Source of the DNA: Nematostella vectensis
Taxonomy: Eukaryota > Cnidaria > Anthozoa > Actiniaria > Edwardsiidae
Direction of reading: 5' to 3'
Length of the DNA: 64,000 bases
Assembly (NCBI RefSeq): GCF_932526225.1
Contig: NC_064043.1
Coordinates: 4,271,501-4,335,500 of the forward strand
Shown: positions 21,184 through 32,900 of the stretch, piece by piece
Layout: each line of letters begins with the position of its first letter
Numbering within the stretch: the first letter of the stretch is position 1
Position numbers and translations under genes: made by a program
The notes under the pieces: model-generated
What the model was told of the DNA's origin: nothing
What the model saw: the letters and a program-made list of their open reading frames with translations, nothing else
Database searches by the model: none

Positions 21184-24100
21184 ATGGACGAAGAAAATGA
21201 CACACAAAAAGCTAGAGCAGGTTTGTTGTCATCAATTTCTGTCAATTTACTATCATAAACTGCTGAAATCTAATCCGTATGTTTAAATACCACATGTGTG
21301 ACATGTGGTAGAAGACTTCTTGTCCGATTTCCCTAGTCTGCGACGCAGGCTACTAAAGTATTAGCTTTTGGTCCCTTGCTTCGTGTTCGGTTGTGAGGAT
21401 AAATATCGAGGTCAACACAAAAATCTTCTGAGAATTCTCTTGAATGATTTGAATTTTAACTTTGAGAGCGAATCTATCACCATGAAAGTTTAACTCTTTT
21501 GTTCTTAAATCTATTTTTATCAATTGAATATGCCGGGTCTAAAGGTCTAAAAGGCTGTGTTATTGTCCTTGTGGTAGGGTGGTCCCAATGCCTTGTATAA
21601 ATATATAAGTAATAGCCTTTTTTCTGTCTTTCCGTGATTAGTGAGTGCAGATGTGTTGTGTGAGTTTCTGGAAGCAGCATTTCATCTAATTCTGTATATC
21701 AGAGAAGTTTACCCTCCTGCTATTTTTGAGAGGAGGAAGAAGTACAATGTTCCTGTCCAGGTATTTACTGTCACCAGGTCTTAAAGTCTCAAAGTCATAA
21801 CACTTAATAGCTTGCGCTAATTCGTGACCATAGGAAGGTTGCTATAGACTCGAAATTAGAGATTTCAAAGCTGAACTGGGCTGAAGATTTCAACTTTGAG
21901 AATCCTGAAGAATGCGTACGAACTTTAAATGACAGGTTGTGGAATTTGTTTCATCAAAGTTATCCCTGTATCAAGGTCAAGATGTCATCCAGAGACCCAC
22001 CCTTTATGTCGCCCTTAGTCAAACATCTCTGTAATATCAGGAACAAGACTTCACGGTTCTGCAGTGAGGCTGAGAACACCAGATGCCAAAAAAGAATTAA
22101 TAAATTAATATGCATGAACCAGGTGATGTCTGTTCAGAATGAGAGCAAAGAGCACTCTAGGGGCTCCAAGGGATGTTGGGACGTAGTGAATAGGATAACG
22201 GGGGAGAAATCGCAAGGGACACTAATAAGTATGGTGTTAAAGCCAGATGAAATTAACACCTATTTCCAGGCCATTAACACAGATGATGCATATAAAGCTC
22301 AGGCCCTAGTGCCGATACCTGAGGGTTGTAAAATCCCTTCTATCAACAAGCACAAAGTCACAAATCTCTCAATCCATCAAAAGAGAACTGCTTCTGGGCC
22401 TAATGAGTTCCCATATTGGCTCTGGCGGGATTATGGTCATCACCTGGCACCTGTCATCACCAAAATCTTCAACAGCTCTCTGAAACATCATTTTGAAAAT
22501 GGTTTCTTCTCTGTGGAAATTGGCTAATGTGACACCCATTCCCAAGGAACCGCCCCTATACGACTGCAGTCAGTTACAGCCTATATCATTGACTAACATC
22601 ATAATGAGAATTTTCGAAAGGCTGGTTTGCAAACAAGAAGTGTCATCTGCTCTGAACTCACAAATACAATCTGATCAGTTTGCCTACAAGAAAGGCCACA
22701 ATACTACCATGGCCCTGCTTAAGTGCCAACCCCATTGGTTAAACTGGCTGGACAAGGAGGTTGACTTCGTCAGAATATTTTCTTTGATTACAGCAAAGTC
22801 TTCGACTCTGTTTCTTATGTCATCAACTGGATTGTTAGCTTTTTGAGTAACCGTAAACAAAGGGTGGTGGTTGATGGAGTGTCCACGAAGTTTGTTGACA
22901 TTAATAGAGGGGTTCTTCAAGGCACTGTGTTGGGACCTGTCTTGTTTTCTATTATGGTGAATGACATTATTCCGGTGAACCCTAGTAAGATCCTCTTAGT
23001 TAAGTACTCTGATGACATCACGCTGAGCATTCCCCAATGTCATAACTCTGCAGATTTATCTTAAGTTACAGTTCAGAATATCAAGAAGTGGTCAAAGGAA
23101 AATAGGACGACGTTAAATCTCTTCAAAACATGGGAAATGGTAGTCGGAGGGGGAGCAAAAAAGCCCATTCCAGAACCTGAACCAGACATAAGTATATGAG
23201 GAACTTAAATTACTAGACATGACGTTCAATTAGCAACCATGTAATTGGGACACTCATTTTGAACAGATGATTTCTAAAGCCAGCAGTAGGTTATATATTT
23301 TCGCAAGTGGATCGTTTTTGTAAACGAGCTGCTAAATATGAGTACACAAGCAGTTATATGCCAATTGCAGAAATAATCAAGAGATAGGGATGTTAAATTA
23401 TGGGAGAGGGTAACTTCAGATAAAAACCACAGCCTGAGTTATATGCTGCCAAAACGAAAAACCCAGAACCTGAGACAAAGGGGACACGAATTAATCTTGC
23501 CACTACATAGTAAAGATAAAACGTTTCAAACGCTGTGTTATAAAAAGATGTCTTTTTAACTTTATTTAGTAGAGTATTATATTAAGTAGTTAATTATTTG
23601 TAACCCAGCACATCTGTCTGTTGGGATTATTTTTAATAAAGATATTATTATTATCATCATCATCATCATCATCGCCATCGCCATCGCCATCGCCATTGCC
23701 ATTGTTATTGTTATTGTTATTGTTATTGTTAATACTGAAAAAAATATGGTGGTAATTGCAGGTCATCCCTTTTTTCTATTAGTAATGTTATGTTATGGTA
23801 TTTTCAGATGAGTTGTCACCCTGAGCTCAACAGCTACATCCAAGATGTACTACAAACTATTAAGCCTCTTATCGAAAAGGTACCATTATTATCAAAAGTG
23901 TTTGCCCAACAGTTCCATTGATGTTGTTTCTATTTTTTTTTTTTTTTTTGCAAAATTACGATTCCTAGAACTCTGAATTTTACTTTATAAATTTCAGTGA
24001 ATTTCCTTCTTTATTCTTATGTGTGGATCATTTTTTATTAATTTAGTTTTGTCTAATTTTATACAGGGTGAGGTCCAAAAGATATCCTTGGTTATTTCTG

Positions 24101-26660
24101 ACAAGGTACTTGTAAAACGAAAAAGAATATTTACTGAAGATCATAATAGTCATCACAAAACTGTCTTTTCCTTCCTTAGGAATACCATCCAATCGAAAGA
24201 TTCAGCTTTGAAATTGGATGTTCCACCTTATCACTAAGGTATGCTTAAACTTTCTCTTTTCATGAGAATACAGGTGGTTTCACATAAAACAAGTTTTATA
24301 TGCTATAGTAAAGAGCCTTTACAGTCTATTGTATTTGTTATCAGAGGGGGGGGGGGGGGGGGTACAAGACTGCTGCCAGTATCACTTATGTAAATCTCAG
24401 CCCTTTCCTTTAGCTGGCCAGTTCATGCTGCTTTTAAAATTCTGCAAACTCTTGATGATTTTCAACAGCTAAATAACCTTCTGGATTCCATCACTCAAAA
24501 TCCTTGAAGCGAATTCATGGCCAGCATTCAAAGGCCAATAACAAGTGCCAAATGTAATTCTGTTAGTTTAAATGACTAAAGCCGAAAAGCAGTGCTAGTA
24601 GCAGTTAAAAATTGTTTACTTGAGTTTGCAGATGAAAATGTCAAGGCCAGTTGAGGAGGTAATGGCTTCAAATCAATGATAATAGATAAATATTTCTGAC
24701 GGTTCACACGAAAACGAGACTTGGCTACATTAACATACCGTTTTCATTCCTTAATCGTGCGCAAGGCCTCTGTTACGCAAACGAAAGCTTGCTGTTTAGC
24801 AAGAGCAAGCTTCCCATTAAGCGAGCACTAGCTTGGCATTACAACAGCGCAAGCCTTCTGTTCTTTTTTCCACGAAATGGCAAACTCGCAAGCTTTGTTT
24901 TCATTTGAACTGTCACATTTTATGTCTATATTACAGCAGTGATAACCTGCTGCTGAATACTGAGTCAGCTTTGAGGGGATTCCTGCTTAAAATCAGTGTC
25001 TGTGATGCCTTACTCAAGGCTAACCCTCCAGGTATGCAATACATGACACAATCACATCTTAAAATCACAAGGGATGTTCCTCTATTTTTAGTTGTTTGGA
25101 GTCTTTTTAGTGGGCCTTTTTTATTTCCATCTATTGACTGATTGTGTTTTGTTTCCAGATTGTACTTTTTCAGTGCTTGTCCACACGAAAGAATCATCTT
25201 ATCTGGAACTTCAGAACCAGCCGGCACATTGCCAGGTATAACAGTCATAATAGCCTTCTACCAGATGACACATTGCCAGGTATAACAGTCATAATAGCCT
25301 TCTACCAGATGACACATTGCCAGGTATTACAGTCATAATAGCCTTCTACTAGCCAGCACATTACCAGGTATAACAGTCATAATCCAGCTGACACATTGCT
25401 AGGTATTACAATCATATTGTTTTCTAGGTTTGCCCTTACTCTGATCTCTTGTGTACGAGCACTTTATTAGAGCTGCTGTAATGGAGACTACAGAGGTTGC
25501 TTGGACAAGTGTTGTCAGCATCGGTTAGAATTAGAGCCCTCTGAGCTATATAGCCTACCCTTAATCACAACAAGAGAGCGTGATAGTAGGCAAGAGGTGT
25601 CATGGTCCAAGTTCCGTATGTTATTATTCATTGAGTAATATCTTTGCAAGATTTTTGGCATTTTCAGTTATGCCTAGTGCACACTAGCGACATAACGACA
25701 TGGGCGCGCGCACTATGTTTAGCCCGACATAACGGCATGGACATAATGACATAAAAGAAAAAACTTGTTTTTTTCTCTTACGTCGTTATGTCCATGTCGT
25801 TATGTCAAAGATAAGAGTGCGTGCGCCCATGTCGTTATGTCGATATGTCGCTAGTGTGCATCTCGGGGCCCAAAACCTATAAAGCCGGTTAAGATTCATA
25901 GAAAAAAAAAACCTTGATAACTGCCTTTGATAACAAGGTGCTTGCGTCTTAAAAGCTATTTTCCAATGTACTTTATTATAATTTTCAAAAACATGTTATG
26001 TAGTTATAGCTAAGTACACAATATTTCCTCGATTTGGTCAAAAGATGGGTTGGTCTCCTACGACAAAGGGCAAGTATATCTCAAGTCTTATTTCCGCTTA
26101 TAGGAATTCCCATGGATCAGCGCGGATAAGGAGATGACGTCGATGAGGCATGCTACCATCATACCTCTGAAATCAATGGCCTCACCACTTCTACAGGTGA
26201 CATGAAAATAGAATACTCGTGTGCGACATTTCTCCCAAATTTTTAGTCTCCTCGCAGCCGCTTTTGATATTGGTCATGCAAGGTTTCTCTCTCACCGAAA
26301 CTAAAGCGGCTGCAAGAAGTCTACCAAAAGCTCGAATCCCCTCCCCTCCCGCCCTCTCCAAAAAAAAAATATCAATAGAAAAAATTGAGCATGCAAGCCA
26401 CATCGAGTTATCAACGCGTATGCCAACTTGCCGCAAAAAAAAAGAGCCGGAAACAAAATTGTTACCTGCCCGCCACATATTAAATGGTCAGTCCCTAAAT
26501 GAGCTTTCTTAGATAAATAGCTTTTGATCACCTTATTAAGTTGTCGTTTCCTTAAGACACGTTTTACGTCACTGCAATTTTAGTTAAAAGGATTTACTAA
26601 TTGTGTTAATATATTTTGTAGATGCAGTTGTTTGTGGAGGAAAGTGATCTCAAACCATGA
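21184..26660 (+). CDS. MAD2L2: MAD2L2 / REV7 HORMA-domain protein, complete, 9 exons
   Basis: REV7 is the HORMA-domain adaptor that links REV3 to the rest of DNA polymerase zeta in translesion synthesis; in vertebrates it also acts in shieldin and APC/C control. Exons: 21184-21220, 21642-21760, 23808-23879, 24067-24105, 24180-24238, 24937-25031, 25159-25235, 26104-26196, 26622-26660 (TGA). Total 630 nt, 209 aa (human 211), all junctions GT-AG and in frame. Diagnostic stretches are [99 protein letters not shown] and the C-terminal seatbelt strand [20 protein letters not shown]. The N-terminus ([12 protein letters not shown]) is not conserved, but its ATG is the only one in frame in the first exon. 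Intron 2 carries a LINE fragment; intron 7 begins with copies of the exon 7 end. Confidence 0.96.
21830..23660 (+). mobile_element. Decayed non-LTR retrotransposon (LINE) fragment in MAD2L2 intron 2
   Basis: Translating across frames gives a non-LTR reverse transcriptase broken by at least one frameshift (~22500-22530) and internal deletions or stops. Visible pieces are [15 protein letters not shown] just after where the endonuclease domain would end, then [10 protein letters not shown] and [68 protein letters not shown] and a YSDD catalytic box. The layout resembles CR1/L2/jockey-type LINEs. It is 5'-truncated with no endonuclease seen. The 3' end reaches 'aataaagatatta' and a trinucleotide tail. 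It cannot be active. Confidence 0.85.
23640..23735 (+). repeat. Compound trinucleotide tail of the LINE
   Basis: Immediately after the LINE 3' end come (att)n, (atc)n, (gccatc)n and (gttatt)n blocks. Short tandem tails at the 3' end are usual in LINEs of the CR1/L2/jockey group, so this likely began as the element's own tail and expanded. The (gttatt) block is similar to the large array at 35.5 kb. Confidence 0.8.
24346..24362. repeat. G17 homopolymer in MAD2L2 intron 5
   Basis: Uninterrupted run of 17 G on the plus strand. Slippage-prone and capable of quadruplex formation; length may be uncertain in assemblies. Confidence 0.85.
25224..25410 (+). repeat. ~44-bp tandem repeat spanning MAD2L2 exon 7 donor
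   Basis: The end of exon 7 (gcacattgccag, ending 25235) and its 5' splice site gtataac are followed by three or four imperfect copies of a unit running 'cacattgccaggtataacag' then 'tcataatagccttctaccag'. Each copy recreates exon tail plus 5' splice site. The true donor is the first. Reading past it gives GTA TAA, so an in-frame stop follows at once. The last copies are degenerate and one is shortened. Confidence 0.88.
25678..25860. mobile_element. 183-bp inverted-repeat MITE in MAD2L2 intron 7
   Basis: Left end tgcacactagcgacataacg is matched in reverse complement at the right end (tatgtcgctagtgtgca). The arms continue through 'acgacatgggcgcgcgcac' and 'gtgcgtgcgcccatgtcgt' and through internal repeats of the 'cgacataac' type. 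No coding capacity. Target duplication is not obvious. Confidence 0.8.
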
Positions 26661-26973
26661 AGGTAAATCGGTTTTTTTGTTATTATTTCTTATGTATTAA
26701 TGGACAAGATGCCGGGGTAACATATAATGGACCAAAGCAAGAAGGTAGTAGCAGGGAAGAATTCAGTATTGGTAGTATTGCTTGTGCTACGGTGCTCTTT
26801 GGCTTCCAAAAAGACAGAAATCGTAATAGCGTCATTCTACGAACTCATTTCGCTTGCATGAAGTGTGTCGAACAGTAGACTTATCGTTCAGTTAATGTTT
26901 AGCTCTTTTGATGTTGATAAAAATGGATTGAACATTGAGTTGTTTAAAAAGTAAAACTTGATCCAGATAAATT

Positions 26974-26979
26974 AATAAA
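26974..26979 (+). terminator. Candidate MAD2L2 poly(A) signal AATAAA
   Basis: AATAAA about 315 nt after the MAD2L2 stop, followed at once by further A-rich sequence with overlapping AATAAA copies (26991-27005). Confidence 0.5.
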
Positions 26980-29900
26980 CATAAAATAGAAATAAATAAA
27001 AAAAAACAAATAAACAAATTAGAGTTTTGAAGCGAATGCGATCTTATTTAATGCTGTTCATTGTTATGATTAATTTTGTTATAACCTTTGCAATGCAAAT
27101 ATTTATTTTTGATTTAGTAAACTCGCCGTGACATGTGTGTACTAAGTTTAGAAACTTAATTTGTCATTTATATCACAGTTTCCCCAGTGACTTAACTTTC
27201 ATCCCTACCATCTCTTCATTCACTTAATTGCTGGTGTTCTAAATATAGCACAATCGCGCTAATAGAAAGAAGGCTTTTAATTCCTTATTCCCCAAAGGTG
27301 TGTCTGATCATGAACAATCTAAAAGTCTAAGATTTCCAAAACTTTTTAGATATGTCTAATACTTAGTCGCAATATTTTCCAAGGCATTCTCAATCGTAAT
27401 ATTGATATACACAAAAAAATGTTTTACGGCAACTTGAGATTTTAACAAAAGCAAAAATTAGAGTAAAAACTCGGGTGATGAATTGCATTGACCTACTGGA
27501 AAATTTCCTTGCTAATTGAATTTGGGTGTGACTTCAATTAGTTATTATATAAAATATAAAATAGAAAATAAACTTTCCTCTACTGTCCCGCCCCGCGTCG
27601 CTTAGACTTTTTTTAGACTTCATCTAAAAGCTCGCGTTTCTTATCACAACTTCCTGTTCTTGGCCATATTATGGTTATATATCTTTAGTTCCTAGTGTTT
27701 TGACAACCTTCGACCTGGGTTGTCTGATTTGTAATGAATACGACGCACTTAACCGATTACGTGCTCTCATCAACCGATAAATATTCGTGTCTTTGCCATC
27801 TAAACACTACATCTTGAAACACTAATAACACTACAATCTAAACAACATATGATGTAGGAGTTAGTTTGGCTGGTGTTAAACTCCGCCTTTCAGGCTCGCC
27901 TTTGCAGGCTCGTACAGCTGCTAGAGGTTTCAAACCCCGTTATCATAACAAGTTGTTCAGTGCTCATAAAATTTGGATGATTTATTGCAAGTGTGAAAAG
28001 GCGACGAAGCGTTATCGAAAAGTAAGAAAATTACTTTAATTTTTCGCTTATCTTCTAATGGCTGTAGTATCTCTTTATTTCTTATCGAAAAGGTAACCTC
28101 CAGTACTATGTTGTTATGGCTCTTTCCAAAAGATGGTTGTTGTTCTAGTTGAAATATCAGTACGTTCGTGCTCTTGACTTCTCGTGAGGTTGAGGATTGT
28201 TCTGATAGCGTAAACTCTCTTGTATGTTGTGTTTTACTTAGTGCTTTGGCTATCCAAGAAAATATAGCATTTGTCAATTGTAATTCCTATTTACCTCGAT
28301 CCAAGAATTTGTTTGGATAGCGTATATACTCATGTGTGTTGTACTTTACTTCGTGTATCGATACCTAGTATCTTGTACTTAACAATGTCTATTGGCGATT
28401 TCTAGGAAATATAACCACCAATAGCAATTCCTGTTCGCTATCTTCAATTAGTTCGCGATGTTTATCACCATATTTGCCTACTTCTTTAATGAAGCTATTT
28501 GGTAGGACGAATTATTTCCTGCAGTTTTACAAATAGGCTCGTGGGTTCATGAAGAAGGATTCTCCCCACAATTTGGAATATAGCCAAAAACAAACGAATA
28601 ACGATTTTATTGGCGAGACAATTGTCGAGAGAGTTTCATTGCCGTACATCAAAGAGGACATACATGACGAGGCATTGAAATCATTGAGAGGTCATCAGGT
28701 TTGCTATCGTCTAAGTCACGACCCATCGTCATTTAATGTGAGATTCCACTCGAAAGCGGCCCGCGGATTACCCAGCAAGAGCACAACTTTAAGGCGTGTC
28801 TAATCCTCTAAAGAAACTTTTATTACGAGTTTGAAAAAAAAATTCGAAATTTTTACTTCTCGCGTACCGGTGGATAACAGATATTAATTCAGATATTAAT
28901 TGCGCAAATGGCACACAACGACATCTCGCTATCAAGGACAGTTTGCGACGTTTTATGACAGAAAGCTCCATATATTTCTTGTAAAATCTAACGCGCTTTC
29001 AATAACGACTGTAAGGATTTTTTTTTCGTGTGTGTTATGCCATTAAGGTTTTTATATCACGTTAATAACGAATCACAAGGGTGTTCAATCATTTCCCAAA
29101 AGAGCTACATTAGCCCGCAATTTTTTTTAATAAAATGGAGGACAAAAACAGAAAAAAGATTTTGCCAACGTTTCGTACTTTATTGAGTCCTTCTTCAGGG
29201 CGGTTACATAAAGTAGTTTCATCACGCGTATCAGAGAATTAGCCCTCAAGAGTAATACATTTCCTTTAAAAGATTTTTATTCATCTGTTTCGAGGGTCTT
29301 TAAAATCAAAAACTGCAAATTAGTTTAATATAAAAGGTATACTCTAAGGAAGCGGAGTCCTTTGGATGTTTTTAACTACGCATTGAAAGCATTAACAGTA
29401 TCTAATTAGAGAATTCCCTAAAATGGTGACGCTCCTCATTTCCACTTGGGTTATGGCTACCGGTATTCGGTTCCGTTCACTCCCCTTTGTCCATCATTAG
29501 CTCGCATTACGCAGCGTGCATCTACACTGAACTAATATCCATTTTCAACTACAGCTTGTTTTTCTGATATTGCAATGTTATCTGGGATTAAGGTGGCTTA
29601 GTGGAGCTTAAACTTTGTTACTCTCTTCTGATGATTTTACCATACTCAACCGACTTCCATGGAGAGAACACCGCCACGAGAGAAAGCGAGGAATTCCAAA
29701 CGCGTCAAGCGTGCAACATTTAAAAAATTGTACGATCTACATCAAATTATTCTGTGATTTGCTATGAAACTAAATGCTAGCAGAAAACTTTGTTGATATT
29801 GTTGCCGTTTTGTATCTTTCGCCATTGTGTCTAGCAAAATAAATGACCTAGGTTATGTTGTCATTAAGCGAAGGCGCACCGTGTGTGATCGTTTTACCGA

Positions 29901-32900
29901 GAATACCACATTTAAAAATAGATGAATTGTCATAATAACACAAGAGCAACGTTCTGAGACATTGATAACGTACATTCAAAGTGCAGTAATTTGAATAGTG
30001 TTTCTTTTGTGCCAAGACTGTCGAGACCATCTACTTTCATTTCAACTGGCAGTTTTTCTAAGGAATAATCATTTATTTTTATCACATCTGATTTCCACTT
30101 ACTCTCGAGGTAATAGGCGATGTAGATCATTCAAGGGTCTGGGCGCAAACCTCACGGCAAACTTTATCAAGCTTCGATTAGATCATCTCCAAAGAATAAG
30201 TGATTTCATCGTCTAAGGTTTTCAAACATTGCACTTTGAAGGGATTTTTTTTTAACGCGAAGATTTTTTGTCATGTTATAGAGATGTTATTCCTTTTTTC
30301 TTTGAACCTGTCTTAGAAGTCTTGTAGCATAAATGATGAAAATATCCGTTTTTTGTATAATCGTATCTTTCAATTGAGACATTTTGCAAGACTCGTTACT
30401 GTAATATTTTTCTAGCGCACTCCCCTTCATCAGGTCATCAATCTCTTTAATTTTTGTAATGAAAAATGAGAAACAGGTAATTCGAACTCGCGACACTCGC
30501 TTGACATTGTTTTTTTTTTTCTTTATTGTCTACCAATTTATGAATTCTTCGTCCAATCACCCTTGGCTGATAAGCTAATTCCACATAGATTTTATTTACC
30601 TTGTGTCCTCTCTCCAAAACTCTTAATTCACCCAGTGGCGGTAGATGGAAAGCTAATTGCCGCAAGAGAGCATTGAAAGTCTTAAGTTCGGGAAGTCGTT
30701 TTTTGTGGTTGTTTTAGTCAGTGAAAGCTGAAAGTAGCATTTAGCGAAAAGGTAACCTTATTGCTTTGGAAGAAATTGAAATTTGGCTTCTGATCTCCAA
30801 AGTAAGTTAAGATTATGCTAATGATACCGGAGGGTTTGAGGTACATAAAGATCTGCTTGTGATCAAGGAAGGAAATCACCACACTGCGTTTGGACATTGC
30901 CCATTTAGTGAGTATTCAGATTGATGTTACATTTTTCAGTTTTGGTTCTGCAAAAATGTTATCATTATTAAAGTTACAGGAGATATATAATTTGTCTTTC
31001 CCTTAATCTTGCTCCTCAAAAGAAGCAGTCTTGTTGATCACATCGAAGGAGTAATTTGCGCGGATTTTTTTCCTTTTTTGCTTTTAAAATTGAATTACGC
31101 TTTTTGCAAGCTTTGGTGGTGGACTCCAGTAAAGCACCCATGATCTTTGAAAACGTGTACATTTTGATTTATCGCTTCTGTGATTGGGGTGTTATTTCTA
31201 TTTTTCTTAAAATTTAAAATATATTTGTAGTACCCGCTTTATGTCTATATTACATACGAGGAGTATTCACTGCTCAACATATTTTAGCTATGTTTTTGAA
31301 AAATATATATCGGTATCATTGCTTTGCAGATTTAAAGGAAAGGGTTCCTAATAAATTTATTTAGAAATCTTGAGGTTTTTATTGCAAAAAGAAAAAAAAA
31401 GATATGAGACGTCAGGGTTTTGTGTTAAATAATGAACTTTCCTGTCAACAAAATACATTATTACCTTTCCGCATATGGATTACCTTTTGAATGTTTGTCT
31501 TGAAATTGTTTAGATTGTCAAACAGTGCATAGGCTGTGAAACGTCAACATATGCGCGAAGATCGTTACATGCTAATATTATTTGTTCGACTTTTTATTGC
31601 TTTTCTGGTGATCGGTTTGCCACCTGCTTCGCCTGGCTGCTGATAAGATAACCAAATGGTCTGCTTCTAGAAAATCATTGGATGTACAGGGTATGATTTT
31701 TAAAATTATGATACTTCTTGACTATAGTGCGCGAGAGAAGACTAGGACCCACGAACATTCAGCTTGATAACCGGTTTATTGTAGGAGTTATGATTCTTTT
31801 TGTGGAGTCATTGACTACACTTGGGCTAAGAGTTCTCTTGTGAGACCTATGAGAAATGAAGAAAGTATTTTGCACAAGGAATAACATTAATTTATTAGAC
31901 GCCCTAAAACCACCCGTTTTTCGGCCTTACATTGAAAAATGTCTTGTAAAGTAATCGAAAATAGCTATTAAAAAGTCACCATTGTCCTGTAACGTAGATT
32001 GTCAGCTGTGCATGTGCATGTTGACGCCTTTCATGATTAGCGCCTTTTATAATTTGTGAGCGGCCGCCAAATCACAGGTATTGGGGTCATCGTTAATGTT
32101 TGCATCAAATAGATAAATCACTGAACTTTTGTTCATTGTTCTGTTTGCGTTTAGGTTTACCTAAGGTGTGAATGATCTGTTATTGCCCTTACACCCCTAA
32201 TGGATGTCTGGATAAATAAACAAACAAACAATTAAGCGTACAAGGTATATAAATAACTCATAGCATTGGAAACCAGTCACGATTTGTTAGCTCATTTGTG
32301 GCCTCGCGCAATGTTATCACTCGGGTTTTACTCTAATGAGAAAAAAAGCTGTACATTATTATCGGTAGATTCCCAGCTTGTTCGAATGAGAAACGTTTTG
32401 AAATATATTTATCTTTTAACCTCTAGTTTAGGTTATCGACTATATTCACTTTTTCGCCTTTTTTTTTCATGCTAAAGCCTGTTAATGGGAATCAAGATTT
32501 CCATGTTTATTCAAGTTGAGTACGTAGATGTTTTTTTTGTAATTAAGTATTCAGACATCAGACATCACGTATATATTTCGCTCTGTTTGCTTCCCCTTGG
32601 TTTCGTCACCTTTCTCGTATAAACTTATGTTGATATTAATGTTTCCCAGATGACGCATTTCCACTAACACCCTCTGATACCTATTTAAATTCACAGCTTC
32701 CAGTCATAGATAAGATACTTTATCAGTTCTTGCAATCTGAACAATAGCACAATCGAATCGCAATTCCAGTAACATCGCCCCAACAGAGGTGCCGAGGCTG
32801 GGAAGTGCTTATTTGGCCTCTTGCTTCCCCAAGTTGCACACTATAACTCGGTAACTGGAAAGCATTCCCTTTGAGAGCTCCCGGCTCGATTTGCCTGCCA

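Noticed and set aside
22684-22920. Minus-strand frame in the LINE region
   Set aside because: Antisense shadow of the reverse-transcriptase sequence on the plus strand.
28549-28803. 84-codon open frame as a gene
   Set aside because: Mixed composition and a possible internal donor make it the best candidate in the desert, but no family, partner exon or promoter supports it.
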